Source of the DNA: Thermoplasmata archaeon
Lineage (GTDB): Archaea; Thermoplasmatota; Thermoplasmata; Lutacidiplasmatales; UBA184
NCBI GenBank assembly: GCA_028864975.1
Contig: JAGWLG010000008.1
Span: 55,884-119,883 of the forward strand
Reading direction: 5' to 3'
DNA: 64,000 nucleotides
In this document: positions 30,778 through 38,727 of the stretch, one piece after another
Position numbering within the stretch: the first letter of the stretch is position 1
How the letters are laid out: the number at the start of each line of letters is the position of its first letter
Translations under genes and position numbers: made by a program
Notes under the pieces: generated by a model
Databases searched by the model: none
Told to the model about the DNA's origin: nothing
The model's input: the letters and a program-made list of their open reading frames with translations, nothing else

Positions 30778-31133
30778 CGGGGCGCCTCCCGAGCCAGCAT
30801 CTTTCTCTCGACCTTCGCCATCTTCTCTGCCCAGGCCAGAGCGAAGTCCTCTCGGGACACCCCGAGTCTCTGAACGAGGATGGTGATGTAGGCCTGGACG
30901 TCTGCAATCTCTTCCAGCATCCGGGTCATGTCGAGTGGAACCGTCCCCCGTGTTCCATCGTGGTCGGCACGCTTGATGAGGTCCGCCACCTCACCGACCT
31001 CCGACACCAACGATACGAGGTAGTGGGAGAGGTCACCGTGTGGTCCCCAGAACTTCGTCTGAAGCCGCTCGGTCTCGTCCCAGACCTCATCCAGTGAGAT
31101 GGGCTGGCCCGACTTGCGCTGCGCCTCAGCCAT
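30774..31133 (-). CDS. MazG-like nucleotide pyrophosphohydrolase
   Basis: This 119-aa protein has LVSEVGEVADLIK near residue 42 (E-x-x-E) and MLEEIADVQAYITIL near 72 (E-x-x-D), the four acidic metal ligands of the all-alpha MazG fold, in the usual order. It probably hydrolyses non-canonical or surplus NTPs. ATGA coupling to the small gene after it. A second MazG-like protein is at 46306. Confidence 0.75.
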   Translation of the reverse strand: MAEAQRKSGQPISLDEVWDETERLQTKFWGPHGDLSHYLVSLVSEVGEVADLIKRADHDGTRGTVPLDMTRMLEEIADVQAYITILVQRLGVSREDFALAWAEKMAKVERKMLAREAPR

Positions 31134-31260
31134 CGTCTCCCTCCTGGGCCGCGAGCGCCACGTCGAGCGTGTAGCACTGTTCGTGGACCCTTCCCTCGCC
31201 TCTCCCGGTCACCGGCTTCCCGCACACGATACACGGCTCTGGCTGCTTCTTCGCGCTCAT
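31126..31260 (-). CDS. Zinc-knuckle mini-protein
   Basis: This 44-aa protein has CIVCGKPVTGRGEGRVHEQC, nearly the arrangement in the 19127 product. ATG 31260 overlaps the previous stop. Confidence 0.5.
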   Translation of the reverse strand: MSAKKQPEPCIVCGKPVTGRGEGRVHEQCYTLDVALAAQEGDDG

Positions 31261-31469
31261 CTCTTCTTCCTCGGGTCGAAACTGTCGATGATGAACTGCG
31301 CGTTCGCCTCGGCCACCGCCTGGGCGTCCTCTCCGTCCCTGACCTCGTCGATGAGCACCCGGATGAACTCCCCGGGGTCTTCCTTCACGCTCAGCACGAG
31401 CCACCCCGGGGTGCACTCCTCCGCATCCCTGTTCCTCTCCAGCGGACCTTCAGTTCTCGTCGTCACCAT
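31257..31469 (-). CDS. Unknown 70-aa protein
   Basis: ATG 31469 with the frame open upstream. Acidic helices (GEFIRVLIDEVRDGEDAQAV) follow a short strand. It is coupled at both ends. No family was recognised. Confidence 0.5.
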   Translation of the reverse strand: MVTTRTEGPLERNRDAEECTPGWLVLSVKEDPGEFIRVLIDEVRDGEDAQAVAEANAQFIIDSFDPRKKR

Positions 31470-31759
31470 CGTCTCGCTCTCCTCTTCGGCGGCTCCCGGT
31501 AGTTGCGAATCTGGTCCAGGCTCACCGGCCTTCCCCCGAGCGTCGCCGCGTGCGCGTCGCGCCGCTGCTGGAACTTCCTCGCCGCTCTGCCCCACTTGTC
31601 CTTGGGGCTCGGCGAACTGTCGTCCTTCTTCTCCGGCGGCGGCTGGACCTTCGGGCACCGACACTGGTCCGGCGGGTAGTGACACTTGACGCACTCGTCC
31701 TCCATCAGCCGGAGGTTCTTTACCAGGCGACGACCGCAGCGGCAGAGGTTCTCCGACAT
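31463..31759 (-). CDS. Zinc-ribbon protein
   Basis: This 98-aa protein has LCRCGRRL, ECVKCHYPPDQCRC, that is two or three Cys pairs in the first 36 residues, then a basic disordered tail ending RRARRW. It probably binds nucleic acid. Confidence 0.55.
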   Translation of the reverse strand: MSENLCRCGRRLVKNLRLMEDECVKCHYPPDQCRCPKVQPPPEKKDDSSPSPKDKWGRAARKFQQRRDAHAATLGGRPVSLDQIRNYREPPKRRARRW

Positions 31760-31762
31760 GGC

Positions 31763-32080
31763 TCAGTAGTGGACCTTGTAGCCCCGTCGGCTCTCCCAAT
31801 CGCCCCACCCGTTCTCTCCTGCGCTCACCCAGGCCTGCTCGCTAGACCCCTCGAACTCCCTTGCGAGAATCTTCGCCGCGCCCTCCACCGGCACCTTGTG
31901 CCAGCCCGTCAGGTGGCCGAGCAGGCTCCACGGGCCGTACCGCGCCCAACTCCCCGCGCACCAGGCGCAGGTGATGGTGGACGCGAGGTGCACCGCCAAC
32001 TGGTTCAGCTTCTCGATGGTCTCCGCGTCCAGTTGACTCTTCGGCTCCGTCCCCGGGGCCGCGGTGTTCTCCGCGCTCAT
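31763..32080 (-). CDS. C2H2-type finger protein
   Basis: This 105-aa protein contains CAWCAGSWARYGPWSLLGHLTGWH, a C-x-x-C...H-x4-H finger near residues 38-61, flanked by helices. ATG 32080 overlaps the HerA stop (ATGA), so it follows the ATPase in one operon. Confidence 0.55.
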   Translation of the reverse strand: MSAENTAAPGTEPKSQLDAETIEKLNQLAVHLASTITCAWCAGSWARYGPWSLLGHLTGWHKVPVEGAAKILAREFEGSSEQAWVSAGENGWGDWESRRGYKVHY

Positions 32081-33945
32081 TCTACGCTCCAGAGCGTGTC
32101 CGACGCCTTGACCCGATTGTAGAGCGCGGCTCGCCGGTTCTCCAGGTCTTCCTGTGGGATGGACTCCTTCACCGCCGGAAGCTCCTCGACGAGGCCGTTC
32201 GTCCTCAGCACCGACAGGTTGTTCCCGAAGGTCCCCCCGCTGGCCTCGTACCCGCTCTTCTCCCCAAGCTCGATTCTGGTCAGCGGGTTCGGGTGCTCCT
32301 GCTCCAAGACGTCGAGCATCTTCCGCGGGCCCGCGGGCAGGTTGCGGTGCCACATCGCCATGACCTCTTCGTGGGTCTGGGGCGCGACCGGCTTCTCCCC
32401 GATGAACGCCATCCCAGCCTCGGAGGCTCGAACCGAGCCGTCCGCGGACTCGTCGAGGTACCCCGCCTTGCGCAGGATGGACAGTTGGTTCCCGAACGTA
32501 CCACCGCCCGCGGCGTATCCGGACAGCGTCCCTAGCTGGGACCTCGTGAGCGTGAGAGGGTGCCGACGCGCCAACTCGGTGAGCATCTTCAGCGCACCCT
32601 TGCCCAGGGTCACCTCCCCCTCCGGTTCGGCCCCAGCCAGCTTCGAGTGGTCCACTGGGAAGGAGCGCATCGGCGTCTCCGCCACCCTCCGGGCATGCTC
32701 AACGTCGGCTGGGTGGGCCTTCACGAAGGGTACGGCCTGCGGGACCGGTTGCTGGACAGGTGGCGACGCAACTCTACCCGGGTCGTCGGATGGTGCGAAC
32801 CTCGGATACCCGTCCCACCATTTCTGAACACCGCGCAGGTGCTTCTCCATCGCGCTCACGATGCCAGCGAGCCGGTGGGCCTCCTGCTGGTAGTGACTCG
32901 ACTCCATGCGCAGCCTCGATACGAGCACCGGGTCCACGGTCGGCCCCGGGTCCGGCCGTGCCTTCGCCGCCTCCAGTTGCTTCTTCAGCGTCGCTAGCTC
33001 CGCGCGCAGCTTGGGCACGTTCGCCGCCTCAGCTTTCTTCTCCGCGAGGACCTTGAACGTCTCCCCGAGCTTCGTCACGAGCGGCGCCACGTCCGTTGTG
33101 GTGACCCTCACCTTGAGCATCCCTGTCTTCCGGAGATGCGTCCGGTCCGGGTGGAAGGTCTCGAACTCCCGCACGAAGACCTTCTCGAAGCGCTGGAACT
33201 CCCGTGGGGACCAGAAGAAGCACTCGCGCACTTTGAGCGCGGCAAGCTCCCGGTCGAACTGCTCAAGTTGCTTCTCCGTGCCCCACGCCTCCACCCACTC
33301 GCGCAGGGCTTTCCGGTCCGGGGTTCCGGTGAGACCGAAGATGACCATAGTTCCGCACTGACAAAGTGCGTCCTTGTTCACCGTCGCCGCGCGCTGGGAG
33401 ATTAACGTCACTCCAAGGCCCTTGTTCCTGCCCATCCTTACGATGCGCTCGACCGCGTCATACGTGGTCGCGTTGTCCGGGCGCACTGTCTGAGGCAGGA
33501 CCTCCTTGGCCTCGTCAATGACGAGCAGCCGGCTCGTGTCGTTGATGCCGTAGATGGTGTCGCAGAAGTCCTTCAGGAACCGGCGGTACGCGGCCTTCGG
33601 CTCCTCGGAGAAGTCGATGACGCAGGATACGTTCGCCTCGACGATGGCCCTGGCGACCTCTGCGCCTGTGTTCGCGTTGAGCGGTAGGTCCTGGTGAGCC
33701 CCACCGATGACCAGCACCGGGAGTCCTGGACTTTTCCCATCACGGGAACTCTTGATGCCCCAGCCGACACCGGCCGGGTCGAAGACCACGAAGGGGAGAC
33801 CCACCCGAACTAGCTCCTCTTCGACTACTTTCAGTAGGCCCGATTTCCCGAGCCCACTTTGCCCGATTATTGCGGTCCGTGCCTCGATATACTCCTCCGC
33901 GGGCACAGAGAATCTTGCCCCGATATGCAGCACCTTCTTCGGCAC
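32077..33945 (-). CDS. HerA/FtsK-like ATPase with winged-helix tail
   Basis: This 622-aa protein has Walker A GQSGLGKSG (about residue 28), Walker B LLVIDEAKEV (about 141) and a sensor region GLGVTLISQRA, the HerA-type P-loop core. A coiled coil lies around residues 300-340. Two similar winged-helix units near 440-500 and 540-590 share SGYxAxGGTFGNxLSxLR. HerA proteins pump DNA in repair, plasmid transfer or virus packaging; with a SWIM protein next door, packaging or segregation is likely. GTG start. Confidence 0.85.
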   Translation of the reverse strand: MPKKVLHIGARFSVPAEEYIEARTAIIGQSGLGKSGLLKVVEEELVRVGLPFVVFDPAGVGWGIKSSRDGKSPGLPVLVIGGAHQDLPLNANTGAEVARAIVEANVSCVIDFSEEPKAAYRRFLKDFCDTIYGINDTSRLLVIDEAKEVLPQTVRPDNATTYDAVERIVRMGRNKGLGVTLISQRAATVNKDALCQCGTMVIFGLTGTPDRKALREWVEAWGTEKQLEQFDRELAALKVRECFFWSPREFQRFEKVFVREFETFHPDRTHLRKTGMLKVRVTTTDVAPLVTKLGETFKVLAEKKAEAANVPKLRAELATLKKQLEAAKARPDPGPTVDPVLVSRLRMESSHYQQEAHRLAGIVSAMEKHLRGVQKWWDGYPRFAPSDDPGRVASPPVQQPVPQAVPFVKAHPADVEHARRVAETPMRSFPVDHSKLAGAEPEGEVTLGKGALKMLTELARRHPLTLTRSQLGTLSGYAAGGGTFGNQLSILRKAGYLDESADGSVRASEAGMAFIGEKPVAPQTHEEVMAMWHRNLPAGPRKMLDVLEQEHPNPLTRIELGEKSGYEASGGTFGNNLSVLRTNGLVEELPAVKESIPQEDLENRRAALYNRVKASDTLWSVE

Positions 33946-33948
33946 GGT

Positions 33949-34149
33949 TCACTCCCCCCCGAGCTTCAACAGGTCCCGCCGCGCTTCCCGCGCCAGAAGA
34001 TTCGCCTGCGCCGAGCGCTGGTCCATCGCCTTCCGCAGGTCCTCGACTATCGCTTTGACCATGGCAAGGTGCTCCCTGTCCGACGTCGTGCGCCGATGGA
34101 CCAGGCCGCACTCCTGGCACGGCGCCCCGGCGAGTTCGTCAATTCCCAC
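33949..34149 (-). CDS. Small CxxC protein
   Basis: This 66-aa protein has CQECGLVHRR near residue 11, then a long charged helix. GTG 34149 overlaps the SWIM gene's 3' end. It is probably a small accessory to the HerA locus. Confidence 0.5.
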   Translation of the reverse strand: MGIDELAGAPCQECGLVHRRTTSDREHLAMVKAIVEDLRKAMDQRSAQANLLAREARRDLLKLGGE

Positions 34150-34699
34150 GACCGGTCACCTGCTTGCGGCCTGCTTCCGTCAGCTTCAGTTGGAGCACGG
34201 GTCTCCCGTGACACGTCGCCCTGTGCGAGTTCACGTAGTTCCCCTTCTCGAACCAACCGGTGCCCTTGGTCGCCTCGCGCACCACGCTCCCGTTGATTTT
34301 CGCGCTGACCCTCACCGTCCCGTCGGGGTCCTTGTTCCAATCCTCTCCCAGCGTGTCCCAGATGGCGTCCGTGGTCACGATGCCGTCCGGGCTCGCCGCG
34401 GCTGCGGTCAGGAGGACGGTCAGCAGGACGCCGACGTCCTCTTCGTGCTCCTCCGCCATCCTCTGGAGAACCTCCTCCGCGATGCCCCGGGCCGTCTCCA
34501 GCCGCTCCGCCACGCCCGGTTGGGCTCCCACGTTCCTCTGCGCCCACATCGCCATCAGGACGTGCTTGCAGCGCTTCCGCTCCGAACCGCACGAGCACAC
34601 CCACCCCTTCTCCGGGTCGTAGAAGGTGTCCGGGGGCGCCCCCTGCGGCCGGTACTCTCCCAACGTTGACTGACGTTCGCTCTGCTCGTTGCTCATCAT
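34139..34699 (-). CDS. SWIM zinc-finger protein
   Basis: This 186-aa protein has WVCSCGSERKRCKHVLMAMW near residues 33-52, the C-x-C...C-x-H SWIM signature. The middle is helical, and the C-terminal KLTEAGRKQV resembles the end of a winged helix. SWIM proteins bind DNA or protein partners and occur near helicases and recombinases. It is expressed from the promoter region at 34718-34761. Confidence 0.75.
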   Translation of the reverse strand: MMSNEQSERQSTLGEYRPQGAPPDTFYDPEKGWVCSCGSERKRCKHVLMAMWAQRNVGAQPGVAERLETARGIAEEVLQRMAEEHEEDVGVLLTVLLTAAAASPDGIVTTDAIWDTLGEDWNKDPDGTVRVSAKINGSVVREATKGTGWFEKGNYVNSHRATCHGRPVLQLKLTEAGRKQVTGRGN

Positions 34700-34717
34700 C
34701 TCGCCCTTCCCCAGGCG

Positions 34718-34761
34718 GGGCCCGGTGCTCCGGGCCCGGCCACCAATAATTCTACTACCCC
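34718..34761 (-). promoter_or_regulatory. Promoter region, hairpin and TTCTAYTACCCC copy 2
   Basis: The minus strand reads GGGGTAGTAGAATTATTGG (34761 downwards). That combines the inverted copy of the 12-bp element (34750-34761) with an A/T-rich TATA-like stretch about 45-50 bp before ATG 34699. An 8-bp perfect hairpin (GGGCCCGG, loop TGCT, 34718-34737) would lie at the start of the transcript. Confidence 0.45.
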
Positions 34762-34780
34762 TTTGAAGCCTTCGGTCGGC

Positions 34781-35128
34781 TCACGGGGTGCGTCCGTACC
34801 TCACCTGGTGGATGACGAGCCCCTCCGGTTCCCTCCGGACGAGCAGTTTCATCCCTATCAATCCAAGCGGTACCTGCGCCCGGTAGATTCGTACCGCCAC
34901 CTTGTCCCAGTTCTCGAAGTTGTAGACCGTCGCCCCCAGCAGTTTCGGCGCGGTGCCCAATGTCCCCCGGTCTTGGAGGTAAATCGTCGGCGGGGACTCA
35001 CTGCTCGTCATCAACATGGAGAGCCCCACCACCTCCAGCAGCCGCTCCTCCCCGGGCTTCAGGTAGCCCGTCGTCAGTTGCTCGACCGTCCTCTCTTCCT
35101 CTTCATCCGTGTCCACTCTTGTCGTCAT
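34781..35128 (-). CDS. Unknown 115-aa beta-rich protein
   Basis: ATG 35128 (ATGA with the tiny upstream frame). An acidic start is followed by strands such as TGYLKPGEERLLEVVGLSML and MKLLVRREPEGLVIHQVRYG. No family was recognised. Confidence 0.55.
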   Translation of the reverse strand: MTTRVDTDEEEERTVEQLTTGYLKPGEERLLEVVGLSMLMTSSESPPTIYLQDRGTLGTAPKLLGATVYNFENWDKVAVRIYRAQVPLGLIGMKLLVRREPEGLVIHQVRYGRTP

Positions 35129-35184
35129 GCCGCACCTTCCCCTTCTCGTTGCTCTGACTTGCCGCTGAACTCGTCGCCGCTCAT
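35125..35184 (-). CDS. Candidate 19-aa micro-ORF
   Basis: ATG 35184 overlaps the stop of the winged-helix gene (ATGA), and its own TGA overlaps the next ATG at 35128 (ATGA). The peptide MSGDEFSGKSEQREGEGAA has no motif. It may act as a translational relay and not as a functional peptide. Confidence 0.3.
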   Translation of the reverse strand: MSGDEFSGKSEQREGEGAA

Positions 35185-36110
35185 CCATACCCGGACTGGT
35201 AGCTGTCGGTCCCTGGTGGCGGTGGGAACGGCGGTGGCCTCTCCGTCCTCTCCACCTCCGCTTTGTGACGCTCAAGCTGTAGCTCGTTCTGCAAGAGCTT
35301 CTCCAGCCGGACCGTCGGACTACCCTCCTTCACAATCTGCATCGCCTGAGCCAGCGTCAGGTCCTTCGGCCCCAGGTGGACCTCGTGACGGACCTTCTTC
35401 CCCTTCTGGTAGAGCTGCTCCAGCGCGTTGCTGAACCTCCGCAGTTCCACCGCGCGAAGACCCTTCAGCCTCCACCCCTCGTAGTCCGTGTGAATCCCAA
35501 TCTGGGTGACCATGAACTTCGAGCCGGCGTCCTCGATGCCGAACGCTCCCTCTAGCCACCCCTGCAATCCCCCGAACTCCTGGAACCGGATTGGCCTCTC
35601 CGTCGATGGCACGTAGACCGTGATGCTGTCCTTCCCCGGGGCGTGGCGTATCTCGACCCACCACTTCCTCCAGAGACGCTTCACGACACCCCAGCGCACG
35701 CCGGGCTTGTACGTCATGTCCGGGAATCGTTCGGCGACCAAATCATCAAGTTCCGTAGCACCGCCACGCGGCAACGGGGTATGGACTACCCCTTTCCGCC
35801 ACTTCGCATACAGCGTGAGCCCGTGGATGCCCTCCTCTCCGAACGGGTCGCCTTTGATGTCAGGGGTCCCCGGTTGACCGATGTAGGGACCCCGGGGGTA
35901 GTCCTGGCGTATGACCCCTTCCTGCGTCAGGTCCTTGAGGTGACGCTCGACCGTCCTCAGAGGGAGGCCGGCCCTCTTGGCGATGAGCTTCGCCGGGGCT
36001 CCGGCCCTGTCGAACTCCCCCAACGCCTTCAGGATGCGGCGGATGACTGCCGCCACGTCTTTGCGCCGCGGAGCCGCCAGTTCACCGGCGCGAGGGTTTC
36101 CCCTACCCAT
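35181..36110 (-). CDS. Winged-helix protein, possible replication initiator
   Basis: This 309-aa protein has residues 20-70 as a winged helix (VIRRILKALGEF...LIAKRAGLPLRTVERHLKDLTQEGVIRQ). A larger alpha/beta region with WGVVKRLWRKWWVEIRHAP follows, then a Pro-rich tail. It is the first gene after a 460-bp non-coding, hairpin-rich stretch. A Rep-like or regulatory role is inferred from this context only. Confidence 0.55.
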   Translation of the reverse strand: MGRGNPRAGELAAPRRKDVAAVIRRILKALGEFDRAGAPAKLIAKRAGLPLRTVERHLKDLTQEGVIRQDYPRGPYIGQPGTPDIKGDPFGEEGIHGLTLYAKWRKGVVHTPLPRGGATELDDLVAERFPDMTYKPGVRWGVVKRLWRKWWVEIRHAPGKDSITVYVPSTERPIRFQEFGGLQGWLEGAFGIEDAGSKFMVTQIGIHTDYEGWRLKGLRAVELRRFSNALEQLYQKGKKVRHEVHLGPKDLTLAQAMQIVKEGSPTVRLEKLLQNELQLERHKAEVERTERPPPFPPPPGTDSYQSGYG

Positions 36111-36572
36111 CGTGCTTCACCTCGACCGGAAGGGCGGCTCAGACGCGCCACTTTCGAGGGGTAGGCCGGGTCGGGGGGTGGTGTCTCACCGTCCCGCCGC
36201 TGCGTACTCCTTCCACGATGGCCTCGGGCTGAAGTTCGCCGGCTGTGATTGTCACTCCCTCTCACCCCCGACCCGGTCGGCACGCCGAACGGCGTGAGGG
36301 GTGCTGTAGAGAAGTCCGCCTCTGCCCGCGCTCAACAGGAGCGTGGACCGCTCGGCGGCGTGCCTGGGAAATGACGACGGTACGTGAAGAGGTTGGTCAA
36401 TGTCGGTGAGCGCGAGGGTGTCCCCTCTCATGGCGCCGTGGCCCCCGAGAAGAAGACCTCAGAGGAGTCCGGCGTTGGATGGCGCGTTCTGCGCTAGTTC
36501 CTTCGATTGTGGCAACCCATTCGCCCCCAGGGAAGTCGCTGCATAGCGAGCATGCTACAGCCGACGAGCTAC
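36111..36572. other. 460-bp structured non-coding region
   Basis: No convincing gene lies here. The stem CACCC/GGGTG (36263-36267 with 36299-36303) encloses two hairpins, CCGAC-CCG-GTCGG (36268-36280) and CACGCC-GAAC-GGCGTG (36281-36296), forming a three-way junction. GGCACGCCG at 36279 also pairs with CGGCGTGCC at 36356-36364. A TATA-like GGGTTAAGTAG on the minus strand near 36568-36578 could start a transcript through the region. An origin, a long leader or an RNA gene are the options. Confidence 0.4.
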
Positions 36573-36824
36573 TTAACCCGCACGGCCGGAACTAGCTCGA
36601 CTCGCAGGAGGGGTGGGGGGGTGCCGAAGTCTCACCGTGAGCCCGCTGCGCCGGAGCACCATCCTGAACCGGTTCTCCGTGTCGTGCAGCCGGAGCGCGA
36701 TGATGTAGGCGTTCCGCACGACGAACCGGAGGACGCAGTGCTTCTCCATTCCCGGGTCCACCCTCTTCACGACCCACACGAACGGGTCGAAGAAGTAGAC
36801 CCCGACGACCTGGCGGGGCTTCAC
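36573..36824 (-). CDS. Unknown 83-aa protein
   Basis: GTG 36824 in a GTGA junction. It has strands such as VVGVYFFDPFVWVVKRV and AYIIALRLHDTENRFRMVL, then a basic Pro/Ser tail. No family was recognised. Confidence 0.5.
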   Translation of the reverse strand: MKPRQVVGVYFFDPFVWVVKRVDPGMEKHCVLRFVVRNAYIIALRLHDTENRFRMVLRRSGLTVRLRHPPTPPASRASSGRAG

Positions 36825-37375
36825 CGGGCGCTCCTGCTCGCCCCGACGGCCCGGCAGAACGCTCCCGCCTCCGCCTGGTACCTCGGGTCAGAGCATAGCT
36901 GCTTGCGCACCTTCTCCGGACTGTCGAAGATTTCCGGTCTCCCCCTCTCCGACGGGATGACCTTGACCAACGCAATGTTGTCGGGCGCAATCTCCTCGCA
37001 GGTGAGCCACTCGTGCCCACCCAACTGCTCCACGTACGTCGTGGGGATGAAGTCCGTCCCGTGCAACCGGGCCTTGAGCGTGTCGATGTAGAGGATGGCC
37101 AGGTCGTCGAGCTTACCGGTCGTCTCCCCGGCCTTCATCGAGGCGGCGGAGGCGAAGAACCTGGCGATGGGCTCCTCCTCGGTCAGGAAGATACAGCCCT
37201 TGACGCTCTCGGCGAACGCCGGGTCCGTCGCCCTCGCGCACTCGCCCTTGATGAGCCCCCTCTCCAGGATTCCGGGGAGACAGCGCAGGCTCGTTCCGTG
37301 GAGCAGGACCCTCGGCAGCGCGCGCTTCTCTCCAGTCAGTCCACTCTTTCCGACCACTGGTGCCCCGCGCGCCAT
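36821..37375 (-). CDS. ADP-ribosyltransferase-fold protein candidate
   Basis: This 184-aa protein has LLHGTSLRCLPGILERGLI near residue 24, GCIFLTEEEPIARFFA near 60-75 and ILYIDTLKARLHGTDF near 93. The layout H-G-T-S, I..GL, then a strand with LT...A..FA is that of small ART/DarT/Tpt1-like proteins that use NAD. The catalytic Glu is not certain. The NADAR gene at 25654 could reverse its product. Confidence 0.45.
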   Translation of the reverse strand: MARGAPVVGKSGLTGEKRALPRVLLHGTSLRCLPGILERGLIKGECARATDPAFAESVKGCIFLTEEEPIARFFASAASMKAGETTGKLDDLAILYIDTLKARLHGTDFIPTTYVEQLGGHEWLTCEEIAPDNIALVKVIPSERGRPEIFDSPEKVRKQLCSDPRYQAEAGAFCRAVGASRSAR

Positions 37376-37376
37376 C

Positions 37377-37823
37377 TCAACTCCCTCCGCCCGCCTTGAT
37401 GACCTTCTTCCTCAACTCGCCGACGAGCTTCGGAACGTTGCGGTAGGTCATTCGTTCGCCGGGGACCCAGTGGCTCTCGGTCTCGCCACCCAGCTTCGCC
37501 CCGTTCTCCTCGAAGAAGACCGCGGTCTTCTTGCCCAGCGGCCGGCCCTTCGAGTCCTGCGCCCCTTCCTTCGCCACGGCCACGACCACGTAGGACGGCC
37601 CTTCCGGCGGGGAAACGAAGTCCTCGCTCCACACGTTGAGATGCTCGATGGCCGGGTCGCTCATCTTGACCGCGAGGCACAACTGGTTCTCGTCGCCGGA
37701 ACCGCCCTCGCAATCCGTGACCTGCTCCGCGCCCGCGTTCTTGAACTCCTCGACGAGCACCTCCCGCGCCTCGCGCAGGCGGGCGACACGGTCACCGGGC
37801 ACGGTGAACCTGAGCACCTTCAC
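37377..37823 (-). CDS. Unknown 148-aa protein
   Basis: This protein opens with a strand and helix (MKVLRFTVPGDRVARLREAREVLVEEF), has two Cys (DCEGG and QLCLAV), and a second strand-rich half (GPSYVVVAVAKEG, KKTAVFFEENG). No family was recognised. Confidence 0.55.
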   Translation of the reverse strand: MKVLRFTVPGDRVARLREAREVLVEEFKNAGAEQVTDCEGGSGDENQLCLAVKMSDPAIEHLNVWSEDFVSPPEGPSYVVVAVAKEGAQDSKGRPLGKKTAVFFEENGAKLGGETESHWVPGERMTYRNVPKLVGELRKKVIKAGGGS

Positions 37824-38146
37824 CCACTTGAGCTTGCAGGCCGGGTCGCCTTCAGGTCCGCGACGTACTTCTCCGCCCGGTCCAAAGTGTGGTCCAGGTT
37901 GTCACACTCCCCATAGAGAAAGCACTCACTGAAGAGCCTGCTCTCCAGGATGGTGAACTCGTCGGCGATGTCCCCATGGCCGAGTCGCCTGAGAGACTCG
38001 CGGCGCTGGGGATTCCCAAGTCTCGGCTCGGGGGTCCCTGCCCCATTCCTATCTAGGAACTGGTCCGTTGCCCGGATGACTTCCAGCCACGCCTTCTCCG
38101 CGGCCCGCTGGAGAATCGTGGTTGGCCGGGGTTCGGGTTCGAGCAT
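37820..38146 (-). CDS. Unknown helical protein
   Basis: This 108-aa, all-helical protein has AAEKAWLEVIRATDQFLDRNG and a C-terminal ECDNLDHTLDRAEKYVADLKA. It is coupled to the next gene by ATGA. Its leader may start from the region with the 38270 element. Confidence 0.5.
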   Translation of the reverse strand: MLEPEPRPTTILQRAAEKAWLEVIRATDQFLDRNGAGTPEPRLGNPQRRESLRRLGHGDIADEFTILESRLFSECFLYGECDNLDHTLDRAEKYVADLKATRPASSSG

Positions 38147-38281
38147 CTCCTCTAGGAGCTTGGGACCAGGAACCGGGGGCTGCTATGCTGCGACCCAGGG
38201 GAGGCGGCGAAGCCACACCCGGACCCGGTCCTGGCTGAACCGGTGAGGCTACCGCTGGTAATTGAGGGTTTCTATTACCCC
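38147..38281. promoter_or_regulatory. Intergenic region with TTCTAYTACCCC copy 3
   Basis: TTCTATTACCCC is at 38270-38281, overlapping the stop of the zinc-ribbon gene. On the minus strand the A/T-rich GGGTAATAGAAACCCTCAA could act as a TATA region for the 38146 gene with a leader of about 100 nt. Confidence 0.4.
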
Positions 38282-38514
38282 CGCGCGAGCCCCGGGTGCC
38301 CCTTCTCCACCTTCCCCGAGCCATCGCAGATGAAGCAGCGCACTGAGCCACCCTTGTAGGGATGCTGGCCCGGCGTGGATTCGTTCTTGCAGCAGGGGCA
38401 CGGAAATGTGGTCTCCTCGACCGGCGACATGGGCGCTGGGACCATCGGCGCAGGCGGTAGGGGCGGTGGAGGCGGCGGCGGCGGCGGCGGGAACGGTAGC
38501 TCTTGGCTCTGCAT
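38275..38514 (-). CDS. Poly-Pro zinc-ribbon protein
   Basis: This 79-aa protein has a run of ten Pro near residue 9, then CPCCKNES and CFICDGSGK, a four-Cys ribbon with the DnaJ-like C-x-x-C-x-G-x-G knuckle. The TAA stop overlaps the 38270 element. Confidence 0.55.
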   Translation of the reverse strand: MQSQELPFPPPPPPPPPPLPPAPMVPAPMSPVEETTFPCPCCKNESTPGQHPYKGGSVRCFICDGSGKVEKGHPGLARG

Positions 38515-38520
38515 GGAACT

Positions 38521-38727
38521 TCAACCGGTCGCTGTCTCGGGCATCGGCGTCCGGACCGGGCGACGAGAGAAGACGTAGGCGGTGACGACCACGACCCCCG
38601 TGCCGACCAACGCCAACGCGAGGTACGGCAGCCGCGGCCAGATGTCGATGGGGTCCAGGGCTCCGAAGACGATGGCCAAGAGGCCCAGCACGAAGTACTT
38701 CGTCTCCGGCCGCTGCGTGAGCTTCAC
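38521..38727 (-). CDS. Two-TM membrane protein
   Basis: This 68-aa protein has TM helices at about residues 11-27 and 32-52 separated by DPIDIW. GTG 38727 overlaps the previous stop (GTGA). Confidence 0.55.
   Translation of the reverse strand: MKLTQRPETKYFVLGLLAIVFGALDPIDIWPRLPYLALALVGTGVVVVTAYVFSRRPVRTPMPETATG

Noticed and set aside
36507..37091. A 194-aa plus-strand frame across 36.5-37.1 kb
   Set aside because: It is antisense to two coupled minus-strand genes and shows no protein-like pattern; the TATA-like sequence near 36570 is ambiguous in direction.
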